Assembly: GCA_041690995.1 (NCBI GenBank)
Contig: JBEPVM010000004.1
Location: 5,388 to 69,387 of the forward strand
Direction of reading: 5' to 3'
Source: UBA4722 sp041690995
Lineage (GTDB): Bacteria > Pseudomonadota > Gammaproteobacteria > DSM-16500
DNA: 64,000 nt
Shown here: positions 42,310 through 50,546 of the stretch, piece after piece
Layout of the letters: every line of letters starts with the position of its first letter
Position numbering within the stretch: position 1 is the stretch's first letter
Notes under the pieces: model-generated
The model's database searches: none
Seen by the model: only the letters and a program-made list of their open reading frames with translations
What the model was told of the DNA's origin: nothing
Position numbers and translations under genes: made by a program

Positions 42310-43809
42310 ATGTATTCACTATCCTGGGCAGATCGACTCTGGGGCAAGCAAGCGAAATGGGCATATTTGCTATGCGCTGCCGTTATTTTATTATTCACGC
42401 TATTGGGCAGTCGTGAGATTTGGACACAAGAACATCGCTGGAGCGATATTGTGTATGGCATGTTTTATTCCCATGATTTTTTGCATCCGCGATTGGATGG
42501 AAATGATTATTATGATAAACCATTACTGTCTTATTGGTTAGTTGCAGGGGTTGCGATTGTTATTGGCGATTTAAACACATGGGCAATGCGTATTCCTTCG
42601 GCTTTAGCAGGGTTACTCGCCATTGGGTCAATTTATTATCTGGGTACTTATTTAAAAGATAAAAGATTGGGTTTGTTAGCAGGCTGGATGTTACTCACGA
42701 CATTTTATTTTATTTTTTGGGCGCGTACGAGCAGTACAGATATGCTCAACATGGCAGGCTCGCTTTTTGCTGTCGCATGGTATTTTTCCAGGAGACAGCA
42801 AACGCATTTATTTAATTATATTATTTTCTTTTTGATTCTTGCATTAACTGCATTATGCAAAGGATTAGTAGGCCCAATGGTCGCTATTCTAGCGATTCTC
42901 CCGGATATGTTATTGCAGGATAACTGGAAAAAACATCTGAATCTACGTGTATGGGTAGGAATGATACCTGCGTTGATTATTTATGGGTTACCTTTTTGGG
43001 CGTCAACCCATTTTAGCATTCAGGGTTATAGAGAAAATGGGTTATATGAAGTGTATCGGGAAAATATTATGCGGTATTTCCATCCGTTTGATCACAAAGA
43101 CCCGATTTACACTTATTTTTTGTATTTGCCTATTTATTTATTACCCTGGACGTTTTTCTTTGTGCCTGCTTTAATTTCTCTTAAATCACGTTGGAGTTTA
43201 TTATCAAAAAATTCTAAATGGATGATTTATTCGACAGCATTATTATTTTTATTTTTTACTTTAAGCGGATCACGCCGTAGTTATTATGTATTACCTATCG
43301 TGCCTTTTGCTATTTTATTAACAGCCGATTGGATTTTGTCAAGCCCTGGTGCTATTAAACGATACCAATGGGCAGGACGCGTAGCCATTATTTCTTTTAT
43401 TTTATTTTTTTTAAATTTTGGGGTGTTGCAACCACTGTACTATTCAAAAAACAGTGTTAAACATTTTACGATGGCTCTAAAGACAGAAGCTGTGAAAATT
43501 AAACCATGGTCTACATGGAAATTTGTTTTGTTGGATGCTGAAAGTAAAATACCTTTTTATTTGCATTTGCCACCTGACATCAAAAATAACAGCGTCATAG
43601 GAGATAGGGAAAAACAAACAAAAACAGCATTACTGAAAGCCTGGCCAATTTTAAAAAATTTACCTAAAGATACTATTTTTATTACTCGAAAAATATATTT
43701 GTCTTTTCTGAAAAATATATTCAGAAATTATAGTAGGATTGAACTAAAGCCTGATGGATTTTTTAATAAAGATAATATTGATTCGCCGGTGGCTTTTATT
43801 CCCAGATAA
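42310..43809 (+). CDS. ArnT/PMT-family glycosyltransferase
   Basis: A 499-residue GT-C membrane enzyme with about 11-12 helices. DGNDYYDKPLLSYWLVA (Asp-containing periplasmic loop with the Asp-Lys-Pro-Leu signature), WAMRIPSALAGLLAIGSIYYLG and ALCKGLVGPMVAILAILPD are typical of the PMT_2/ArnT family, which uses undecaprenyl-phosphate sugars; ArnT itself adds aminoarabinose to lipid A. SGSRRSYYVLPIVPF follows. Substrate is unknown: arn biosynthetic genes are not nearby. ATG 42310 is preceded by AAAGG. Confidence 0.82.
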   Translation: MYSLSWADRLWGKQAKWAYLLCAAVILLFTLLGSREIWTQEHRWSDIVYGMFYSHDFLHPRLDGNDYYDKPLLSYWLVAGVAIVIGDLNTWAMRIPSALAGLLAIGSIYYLGTYLKDKRLGLLAGWMLLTTFYFIFWARTSSTDMLNMAGSLFAVAWYFSRRQQTHLFNYIIFFLILALTALCKGLVGPMVAILAILPDMLLQDNWKKHLNLRVWVGMIPALIIYGLPFWASTHFSIQGYRENGLYEVYRENIMRYFHPFDHKDPIYTYFLYLPIYLLPWTFFFVPALISLKSRWSLLSKNSKWMIYSTALLFLFFTLSGSRRSYYVLPIVPFAILLTADWILSSPGAIKRYQWAGRVAIISFILFFLNFGVLQPLYYSKNSVKHFTMALKTEAVKIKPWSTWKFVLLDAESKIPFYLHLPPDIKNNSVIGDREKQTKTALLKAWPILKNLPKDTIFITRKIYLSFLKNIFRNYSRIELKPDGFFNKDNIDSPVAFIPR

Positions 43810-43871
43810 TACTTGTAAAAAATAGGAAAACTTCTTATTATTTTATGGATTGTTAATTTAAAGGGATATTT

Positions 43872-44126
43872 ATGACAGATCATTCTTTACAGAAATTAGA
43901 AGAGAAAATCATGGCATTACTCACAAGGCTCGATGGGTTACGTGCTGAGGTGAGCCAATTAAAGACAGAAAATGCCGTTTTTAAAATGGAAAAAATAGAT
44001 TACGCTAAACGATTACACGAATTAATTGCATTATTAGATTCAATAGATCCTCTCGAAGAGAATAAATTAATACGAACGAGCCTGCGAGAAGAATTGCCAG
44101 AGCTGGAAGAGCTTTCGCTGAGCTAA
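43872..44126 (+). CDS. Small coiled-coil protein (TIGR02449/ZapB-like)
   Basis: An 84-residue, almost entirely helical protein. LQKLEEKIMALLTRLDGLRA and EVSQLKTENAVFKMEK show a heptad repeat like the TIGR02449 proteins found near zapA, and like ZapB, which supports the Z ring. The acidic C-terminus (EELPELEELSLS) is unstructured. AAAGGGAT precedes the ATG. No zapA gene is in the window, so a cell-division role is only suggested. Confidence 0.62.
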   Translation: MTDHSLQKLEEKIMALLTRLDGLRAEVSQLKTENAVFKMEKIDYAKRLHELIALLDSIDPLEENKLIRTSLREELPELEELSLS

Positions 44127-44127
44127 T

Positions 44128-45333
44128 TTATGTCACAGTGCAAGAAATATTTCCATCCATCACTTGTAGATTGAGTTCCTCCCCTTTTTTCACTTGCTTA
44201 ACAGAATGCACTATATTTTTATCTTTCTGCGTTGCGATAGAAAAACCGCGTTTTAAAGTTGCAAGCGGACTTAGCGCATCTAATTTGGCGGCAGCATTTG
44301 TCAGCGATTGTTGCCGCAGCAGCATGGAGTTTGTTATTTTATTTTGCAATCGCTGCAATTGAAATAATAATTGTTGTTGCAATGTTTGAATACGATGATG
44401 AGGATGTCGTTGCTGTAACTGTGCGGCACACCAGTCAAGCTGTTGTTGAAATTGTTGAAATCTTTGAGTCAGTAAACGCGAAAAATGCTTTTGTGTTTGT
44501 GTAATAGATAGCAGCAATTCGTTCGTATCGGGTGTCACTAATTCAGCCGCCGCAGAAGGTGTAGGGGCGCGTACATCTGCTACGAAATCCGCAATCGTAA
44601 AATCAATTTCATGGCCCACGCCTGTAATGACAGGTAATTCGCTTGCATAAATTGCATAGGCAACTTTTTCTTCATTGAATGACCATAAATCTTCAAGCGA
44701 ACCACCCCCACGCGCGAGAATCAGTACATCTACCTCTTGGCGTTGGTTGGCTATTTGAATAGCATTCACAATCTGTGTTGCTGCTAATTCACCTTGTACA
44801 GGCGTTGGATAAATAATAATAGAGGCTGCTGAAAATCGCCGTTTCAGAACATGCAAAATATCACGGATCGCCGCGCCTGTTGCAGAGGTAACAACTCCGA
44901 TTGTTTTAGGGAAGGCAGGTAATGGTTTCTTATGCGCCGCATCAAATAATCCTGCTTGTAATAACCGTTTTTTTAATAATTCAAATTCTTTTTGTAATTG
45001 GCCAATACCCGCTTCTTCCAAATGTTCGATTAATAACTGAAACTCACCACGACCTTCATACAAGCTCACCCGTGCTCTAGCGAGCACCTGCATACCGTTT
45101 TGTGGCGTAAAATTTAAACGAGAATTTTGCGGTCTAAACATAGCGCAACGAACTTGTGCTGTGGCATCTTTCAGCGAAAAATACCAATGTCCTGAATGCG
45201 GTGCCGCAAAATTGGATATTTCACCTTCAACCCAAAGCGTGAAAAAATTTTCTTCTAATAATAAACGCACATCGCGGTTTAAGCGGCTAACGGTATAAAT
45301 TTCTTGGGTGTGGCTAATATCAATGGTATTCAT
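44128..45333 (-). CDS. xseA: Exodeoxyribonuclease VII large subunit
   Basis: A 401-residue subunit of ExoVII, which degrades single-stranded DNA. The N-terminal OB fold (YTVSRLNRDVRLLLEENFFT, NFAAPHSGHWYFSLKD) is followed by the catalytic domain: IGVVTSATGAAIRDILHVLKRR, ILARGGGSLEDLWSFNEE and ITGVGHEIDFTIADFVADVRAPTPSAAAEL. A coiled-coil C-terminus follows. The length is slightly short of E. coli (456). Its small partner xseB is not in the window. It is convergent with the ZapB-like gene. Confidence 0.96.
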   Translation of the reverse strand: MNTIDISHTQEIYTVSRLNRDVRLLLEENFFTLWVEGEISNFAAPHSGHWYFSLKDATAQVRCAMFRPQNSRLNFTPQNGMQVLARARVSLYEGRGEFQLLIEHLEEAGIGQLQKEFELLKKRLLQAGLFDAAHKKPLPAFPKTIGVVTSATGAAIRDILHVLKRRFSAASIIIYPTPVQGELAATQIVNAIQIANQRQEVDVLILARGGGSLEDLWSFNEEKVAYAIYASELPVITGVGHEIDFTIADFVADVRAPTPSAAAELVTPDTNELLLSITQTQKHFSRLLTQRFQQFQQQLDWCAAQLQQRHPHHRIQTLQQQLLFQLQRLQNKITNSMLLRQQSLTNAAAKLDALSPLATLKRGFSIATQKDKNIVHSVKQVKKGEELNLQVMDGNISCTVT

Positions 45334-45458
45334 AGAACTAACTACTTAGAAAATTTGCTATTGTACTATGATAAACGTATGCTAGCATTGTTCTCTCAAT
45401 ATCCCTACCATAATAATTGCAACTCCAAATTCTGCTTCACAAAAACAAAGCTATATCA

Positions 45459-45487
45459 TTGACTTTTTATCAAATTGTGGAGACAAT
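45459..45487 (+). promoter_or_regulatory. Candidate promoter of brnTA-2
   Basis: TTGACT (45459-45464), 17 bases, then GACAAT (45482-45487) reproduces the layout of the brnTA-1 promoter. The predicted transcription start again falls on or next to the start codon (GTG 45492), although GGAG at 45479-45482 could serve a longer transcript. Confidence 0.55.
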
Positions 45488-45491
45488 AAAA

Positions 45492-45770
45492 GTGAAAATC
45501 ACGTATGACCCTAAAAAAAGAAAACAGACATTAGAAGATCGCGGGTTAGATTTTAAAGATGCTTCTTTTATTTTTAAAGACGCTATATACGAAATCGAAG
45601 ATACAAGAAAAGATTACCAAGAAAAAAGAATAATAGCAGTAGGTCATTTTAAAGAACGTATGATGATTATTGGTTATGTGCAACGTGGTGATAAAAAACA
45701 CATATTTTCAATGAGGAAAGCGAATGAACGCGAAATTAAAAAATATCAAAAGCAATTTGAAGAAAGTTGA
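45492..45770 (+). CDS. brnT: BrnT-family ribonuclease toxin (copy 2)
   Basis: A 92-residue BrnT toxin starting at GTG: VKITYDPKKRKQTLEDRGLD, FKDAIYEIEDTRKDYQEKRI, IAVGHFKERMMIIGYV and FSMRKANEREIKKYQKQF follow the family pattern, including RKANEREIKKY at the C-terminus. I prefer GTG 45492 over an upstream start at 45417 because it matches the BrnT N-terminus and the upstream bases form a promoter. It is only moderately similar to copy 1, so the two modules were probably acquired separately. Confidence 0.87.
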   Translation: MKITYDPKKRKQTLEDRGLDFKDASFIFKDAIYEIEDTRKDYQEKRIIAVGHFKERMMIIGYVQRGDKKHIFSMRKANEREIKKYQKQFEES

Positions 45771-46008
45771 TGCTCATAAAATAAAAAAAATAGAGTATGA
45801 TGAATTACCTGAATTGACAGATGAGATGTTTAAGCGAGCAGTTTATAAAGTCAACGGTATCATCAAGCCAGCTCCCCAACGGCGCGGAATACAGAAAAAA
45901 CCTACCAAAGTGGCTTTAAATGTAAGATTACCTCGTCAGGTTGTTGATTATTTCAAATCTGAAGGACGTGGATGGCAAACTAAAATGGGACATGCTCTTC
46001 TTGAGTGA
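45724..46008 (+). CDS. brnA: BrnA-family antitoxin (copy 2)
   Basis: A 94-residue antitoxin. The N-terminal acidic stretch (EYDELPELTDEMFKRAVYKV) and the DNA-binding KKPTKVALNVRLPRQVVDYF with SEGRGWQTKMGHALLE match BrnA. It overlaps brnT by 47 bases, and GAGG before the ATG lies inside the toxin gene. It ends 125 bases before guaB. Confidence 0.86.
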   Translation: MNAKLKNIKSNLKKVDAHKIKKIEYDELPELTDEMFKRAVYKVNGIIKPAPQRRGIQKKPTKVALNVRLPRQVVDYFKSEGRGWQTKMGHALLE

Positions 46009-46089
46009 ATAAAAAAACATCCTCATTCTCCTTCTTCTCATCCATAAACGACAGCTACAACGGCTATATTTATATAAGCCAATACACTG

Positions 46090-46095
46090 TATAAT
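46090..46095 (+). promoter_or_regulatory. Candidate -10 element for guaBA-tadA
   Basis: A consensus TATAAT at 46090-46095 lies 38 bases before the guaB ATG, with no good -35 at the right distance (atattt at 46067-46072). No purine-type operator is recognisable. Confidence 0.35.
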
Positions 46096-46133
46096 GCGAT
46101 GTTAATTTTAACTAGTTATTAGAGGAATTAACC

Positions 46134-47615
46134 ATGCTGCGTATGGTTCAAGAAGCATTAACGTTTGATGATGTATTATTATTACCTGCTGAATCCCATG
46201 TATTACCGAAAGACGTTGATTTAAAAACAAAATTAACGCGGGATATTACCCTCAATATTCCATTAATCTCTGCCGCAATGGATACAGTGACAGAAGCTCG
46301 GCTGGCAATAGGCATTGCTCAGGTCGGTGGCATGGGTATTTTGCATAAAAATATGAGCATTGAGCAGCAGGCGGCTGAGGTGCGTAAAGTTAAAAAATTT
46401 GAAAGCGGTGTGGTGAAAGACCCCATCACTGTTTCGCCAAACACAACTGTGCGTGAAGTATTAAATATTATTAAAGCGTTTAATTTTCATGCCTTGCCTG
46501 TTGTGGAGGAAAATCAGCAGCTGGTTGGCATCGTCACCAGCCGAGATTTACGTTTTGAAACTAATCTCGATCAGCCTGTTTCGCAAATTATGACGACCAA
46601 AGAACGCCTGGTCACTGTCAAGGAAGGCACCGATCGTGAAACTGTGCGTCATCTTTTACATAAACATCGCATTGAAAAAGTACTCGTTATTAATGATCAT
46701 TTTCAATTGCGCGGTATGTGTACTGTGAAAGATATACTAAAAGAGCAAGAACAACCGTTTGCTTGTAAAGACCAATCAGGCCAATTACGTGTTGGCGCGG
46801 CAGTGGGTGTGGGCGCTGAAGCGGATGAACGTATCGCGGCGTTGGTCGAGGCGGGTGTTGATATTCTAGTGGTTGATACGGCACACGGTCATTCAAAAGG
46901 TGTGATTGAACGTGTTCGGTGGATTAAAAAACAGTATGGGGCAATCCCTGTGATTGCGGGGAATATTGCCACAGCTGATGCTGCATTAGCTTTAGCTGAT
47001 GCAGGAGTGGATGCTGTCAAAGTGGGTATTGGCCCTGGTTCCATTTGTACAACGCGCATTGTTACGGGGGTCGGTGTGCCACAAATGACGGCTATTTCGA
47101 ATGTGAGTGCAGCACTGAAAAATACAGCGATTGCAATCATTGCGGATGGCGGCATACGTTACTCAGGCGATATTTGCAAGGCTATCGCTGCGGGTGCAAC
47201 AGCCGTCATGATTGGTAGCTTATTTGCGGGCACAGAAGAATCACCGGGTGAAGTAGAACTTTATCATGGGCGTTCTTATAAAGCGTATCGAGGGATGGGT
47301 TCTCTCGCAGCCATGGCGCAACGAAACGGCTCAAGTGATCGTTATTTCCAGGACGGGATGACGTCATTGGATAAATTGGTTCCTGAGGGCATAGAAGGAC
47401 GAGTGCCGTATAAAGGCAGTATTATGACTATTATTAGTCAACTCATGGGAGGTTTACGTTCAGGAATGGGTTACACAGGCTGCGCAGATATTCAGAGCCT
47501 CAGAACAAAACCCGAGTTTGTGCGTGTGACGAGTTCGGGCGTACGTGAAAGCCATGTGCACGATGTGCAAATTACGAAAGAGGCTCCTAATTATCAGATA
47601 GGCGAGGCTTTATAA
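46134..47615 (+). CDS. guaB: Inosine-5'-monophosphate dehydrogenase
   Basis: A 493-residue enzyme oxidising IMP to XMP with NAD+, the committed step of GTP synthesis. EALTFDDVLLLPAESHVLP opens the barrel; two CBS domains (about residues 92-205) follow; VGIGPGSICTTRIVTGVGVP contains the active-site Cys, and YRGMGSLAAM with the flap GIEGRVPYKG is intact. AGAGG precedes the ATG. First gene of guaB-guaA-tadA. Confidence 0.97.
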   Translation: MLRMVQEALTFDDVLLLPAESHVLPKDVDLKTKLTRDITLNIPLISAAMDTVTEARLAIGIAQVGGMGILHKNMSIEQQAAEVRKVKKFESGVVKDPITVSPNTTVREVLNIIKAFNFHALPVVEENQQLVGIVTSRDLRFETNLDQPVSQIMTTKERLVTVKEGTDRETVRHLLHKHRIEKVLVINDHFQLRGMCTVKDILKEQEQPFACKDQSGQLRVGAAVGVGAEADERIAALVEAGVDILVVDTAHGHSKGVIERVRWIKKQYGAIPVIAGNIATADAALALADAGVDAVKVGIGPGSICTTRIVTGVGVPQMTAISNVSAALKNTAIAIIADGGIRYSGDICKAIAAGATAVMIGSLFAGTEESPGEVELYHGRSYKAYRGMGSLAAMAQRNGSSDRYFQDGMTSLDKLVPEGIEGRVPYKGSIMTIISQLMGGLRSGMGYTGCADIQSLRTKPEFVRVTSSGVRESHVHDVQITKEAPNYQIGEAL

Positions 47616-49199
47616 ATGACAGGTACTAATATACATGAGAAACGTATTCTCATTCTTGATTTCGGTTCGCAATATACCCAATTGATTGGTCGTCGTATTC
47701 GCGATATTGGGGTGTATTGTGAAATTCATCCTTATTTGATGATAGAGGAAAAAATTCGGGCATTTCGGCCGAATGGAATTATTTTATCAGGAGGACCTGA
47801 GAGTGTTATAGAAAATAATACTATACGTGCCCCGGAAATAATTTTTAAATCGGGTTGTCCTGTGTTAGGTATTTGTTATGGGTTGCAGACCATGGCAGTG
47901 CAGTTAGGGGGGCAGGTGATGCAAGGTACTCACCGCGAGTTTGGTTACGCGCAAGTTCAAATAAAAAATAAATCGCGTTTATTAAATGGTATTGAAGATC
48001 AGATGGCGCAAGACATGACATCTTTACTCGATGTCTGGATGAGTCATGGGGATCATGTTTCGGTATTGCCGCCTCAATTTTCTATTATTGCAAGTTCTAA
48101 TAGCTGTGAAATAATCGGGATAGCAGATGAAGAGCGGCATTTTTATGGCTTGCAATTTCATCCTGAAGTATCTCATACCCGCCAAGGATTACGGATTTTA
48201 GAGCGCTTTGTTTTGGATATTTGCGGGTGCAAAAGAGTTTGGACCACTCAAACTATTCTCGAAGAATCTATCCAAAAGATGAAAGATCAAGCAGGTCAAG
48301 ATTTCGTTATTCTTGGTTTATCGGGCGGCGTTGATTCGTCTGTTGTGGCTGCTTTATTGCACCGAGCGATTGGCGAACAATTAGTGTGTGTTTTTGTTGA
48401 TACGGGGTTACTGCGTTTAAATGAGGCACAGGAAGTACAAGCCTTATTTGCAAACCATATCGGGATTCGTTTAATTACTGTGAATGCGGCAGATCGATTT
48501 TTTGCAGCATTGGCAGGCATTACAGATCCTGAGGAAAAACGTAAAGCAGTCGGGAAATTATTTATTACTATTTTTGAGGAAGAGGCTAACAAACTTAAAA
48601 ACGCGAAATGGTTAGCCCAAGGCACTATTTATCCTGATGTCATTGAATCCATAGGTACGAGTGTGGGCGGTAAAATACATACGATTAAATCACATCATAA
48701 TGTAGGCGGGCTGCCTGAAAAAATGAATTTAAAATTAATGGAGCCACTACGCGAGTTATTTAAAGACGAAGTGATTAAGCTGGGGATTGAATTAGGGCTG
48801 CCTTATGATTTAGTGTATCGTCACCCTTTTCCAGGGCCGGGTTTAGCTGTTCGAATCTTAGGTGAAGTTAAAAAAGAATATGCGGATACACTGCGTTGCG
48901 CAGATGCTATCTTGATTGAAGAGCTACATAAGAACGAACTGTACTATAAAGTAACCCAGGCATTTGTGGTTTTTTTGCCGGTAAAATCTGTGGGTGTACT
49001 GGGTGATGCGCGGCATTATGATCATGTCGTTGCGATTCGCGTTGTGGAGAGCGTTGATTTTATGACGGCACATTGCACTCGTTTGCCTGCTGAATTTTTA
49101 GAAAAAGTATCCAATAGAATAACGAATGAAGTGCCTGGGATTTCTCGTGTGGTATATGATCTTTCCAGCAAACCGCCAGCCACTATTGAGTGGGAATAA
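47616..49199 (+). CDS. guaA: GMP synthase (glutamine-hydrolysing)
   Basis: A 527-residue enzyme converting XMP to GMP. The GATase domain has nucleophile Cys in CPVLGICYGLQTMA and the His-Glu pair in FYGLQFHPEVSHT; the ATP pyrophosphatase P-loop is LSGGVDSSV; the dimerisation domain ends in PPATIEWE. It begins right after the guaB stop, with no gap, so translation is coupled. Confidence 0.97.
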   Translation: MTGTNIHEKRILILDFGSQYTQLIGRRIRDIGVYCEIHPYLMIEEKIRAFRPNGIILSGGPESVIENNTIRAPEIIFKSGCPVLGICYGLQTMAVQLGGQVMQGTHREFGYAQVQIKNKSRLLNGIEDQMAQDMTSLLDVWMSHGDHVSVLPPQFSIIASSNSCEIIGIADEERHFYGLQFHPEVSHTRQGLRILERFVLDICGCKRVWTTQTILEESIQKMKDQAGQDFVILGLSGGVDSSVVAALLHRAIGEQLVCVFVDTGLLRLNEAQEVQALFANHIGIRLITVNAADRFFAALAGITDPEEKRKAVGKLFITIFEEEANKLKNAKWLAQGTIYPDVIESIGTSVGGKIHTIKSHHNVGGLPEKMNLKLMEPLRELFKDEVIKLGIELGLPYDLVYRHPFPGPGLAVRILGEVKKEYADTLRCADAILIEELHKNELYYKVTQAFVVFLPVKSVGVLGDARHYDHVVAIRVVESVDFMTAHCTRLPAEFLEKVSNRITNEVPGISRVVYDLSSKPPATIEWE

Positions 49200-49657
49200 T
49201 GATTTCTGCGGATGATCTTCATTGGATGAGTCATGCGCTGCAGTTAGCCGAATTCGCCCTCACACAGCAAGAAGTGCCTGTCGGAGCGGTGCTCATTTCA
49301 GAAAATTCTATTATTGGGGAAGGATCAAACGGTCCGATTAGTTTATGTGACCCTACCGCACATGCAGAAATTATCGCGCTGCGGCAAGGCGCGCGTTATC
49401 TTAATAATTATCGTTTAATTAATTCTACATTGTACGTCACATTGGAGCCTTGTATCATGTGCATCGGCGCTATTGTTCATGCGCGCATAAAACGCGTGGT
49501 GTATGGTGCGCGTGATTCGAAAGCAGGCGCTGTGGTGAGTGCGTTTGATTTCGGTACCGCTCAAAAATTAAATCATAAAGTTTTATACGAAGGTGGCGCA
49601 CTCGAAAAACAATGTGGAAAAATACTCAGTGATTTTTTTCAAGCGCGAAGGAGATAA
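49199..49657 (+). CDS. tadA: tRNA-specific adenosine deaminase TadA
   Basis: A 152-residue zinc deaminase that makes inosine at the wobble position of tRNA-Arg(ACG). AHAEIIALRQG carries the zinc His and catalytic Glu, and LEPCIMCIGAIVHARI the two zinc Cys residues; the C-terminal helix with YEGGALEKQCGKILSDFF is normal. The ATG overlaps the guaA stop by one base (TAATG). The upstream GTG (49190) is also in frame. Confidence 0.95.
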   Translation: MISADDLHWMSHALQLAEFALTQQEVPVGAVLISENSIIGEGSNGPISLCDPTAHAEIIALRQGARYLNNYRLINSTLYVTLEPCIMCIGAIVHARIKRVVYGARDSKAGAVVSAFDFGTAQKLNHKVLYEGGALEKQCGKILSDFFQARRR

Positions 49658-49661
49658 TTTT

Positions 49662-50420
49662 ATCAAGAAAAAAACAATACTATTATTATTTATTAGCTAT
49701 TTTTTGAAACTCTCAATAGGGATTGCTGCAGAATTACCTCATATCCCAACTACATTAAAAAATAGCCGACAATTATTACGCGTGTTAACTCCTGAATGGA
49801 ATTCAACGCAAGGCGTTTTAACTTATTACGAACGCACTTCACTACATCAACCATGGCATCAAGTCGGCCAAGCTATTCCTGTTGTTGTGGGAAAAAATGG
49901 TATGGCGTGGGGTAAAGAATGGATAAACCAATCTGGTAAGATAAAAAAAGAAGGCGATGGACGATCACCAGCCGGTATTTATTCTTTGGGAAGTGCTTTT
50001 GGATTTGCATCTGATTCTCGTGCAATAACGCAAACGAATTGGCCTTATTTTCCTTTAAAAAAATCGAGTATCTGTGTCGATGATGAAACATCACCTTATT
50101 ATAATCAACTGATGGACAGGGCGAGTGTATCGCATTGGAATCCGAAAACACGCGGAGAATATATGCTACATTTTTCGCCTGAATATACTTGGGGTGTTGT
50201 GATTCAATACAATAAAAATAATAAAAAAGGCGCAGGCTCTTGTATTTTTATGCATGTTTGGAAAAATCATTCTCAAGGCACGGCGGGTTGTGTTGCAATG
50301 GCACAAGATAACTTGATTCAATTACTGCGCTGGCTCAATCCAGCGAAAGTACCAGTGATTGCTTTGTTTCCGCAAGGTGTTTATCATCCGTTACAAAATA
50401 AATGGGAAAACAGTGACTGA
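49662..50420 (+). CDS. L,D-transpeptidase (YkuD family), probably with a non-standard start codon
   Basis: About 252 residues. A lysine-led signal peptide (KKKTILLLFISYFLKLSIGIAA) is followed by a YkuD-type domain: HPTT-like spacer, GKNGMAWG, KKEGDGRSPAGIYSLGSAFG and the active-site CIFMHVWKN with QGTAGCVAM (His and nucleophile Cys). It would cross-link peptidoglycan at meso-DAP or act as a related amidase in the periplasm. No ATG, GTG or TTG lies between the AAGGAG at 49648-49653 and the signal peptide; an in-frame ATC (49662) sits at ideal spacing. The only upstream start is a GTG (49593) inside tadA. Confidence 0.78.
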   Translation: MKKKTILLLFISYFLKLSIGIAAELPHIPTTLKNSRQLLRVLTPEWNSTQGVLTYYERTSLHQPWHQVGQAIPVVVGKNGMAWGKEWINQSGKIKKEGDGRSPAGIYSLGSAFGFASDSRAITQTNWPYFPLKKSSICVDDETSPYYNQLMDRASVSHWNPKTRGEYMLHFSPEYTWGVVIQYNKNNKKGAGSCIFMHVWKNHSQGTAGCVAMAQDNLIQLLRWLNPAKVPVIALFPQGVYHPLQNKWENSD

Positions 50421-50477
50421 GAATGTTGCGGGCGTTAAAGAAAATTTAAGAAATTAAAAATTACTTTCAACTAGCGA

Positions 50478-50546
50478 ATTAATAGATTATTTTTGTCAGA
50501 CATTCTTTAACTCTATTGTGTTTGATAATACAATTAATATATCATA
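50478..50546 (+). repeat. 69-bp leader repeat, copy A (at the 5' end of hybrid kinase 1)
   Basis: This segment (attaatagattatttttgtc... to ...aatatatcata) matches 56291-56359 at most positions over the same length. Here it runs into the first codons of the kinase gene; in copy B it lies ahead of the cyclodipeptide synthase-like gene. It is probably a duplicated promoter or leader. Confidence 0.75.

Noticed and set aside
44259..44504. Open frame antisense to xseA
   Set aside because: Shadow of the Gln-rich coiled-coil part of xseA; no translation signals.
46090..46133. Purine repressor operator before guaB
   Set aside because: No PurR-like palindrome found; only a -10 element is visible.
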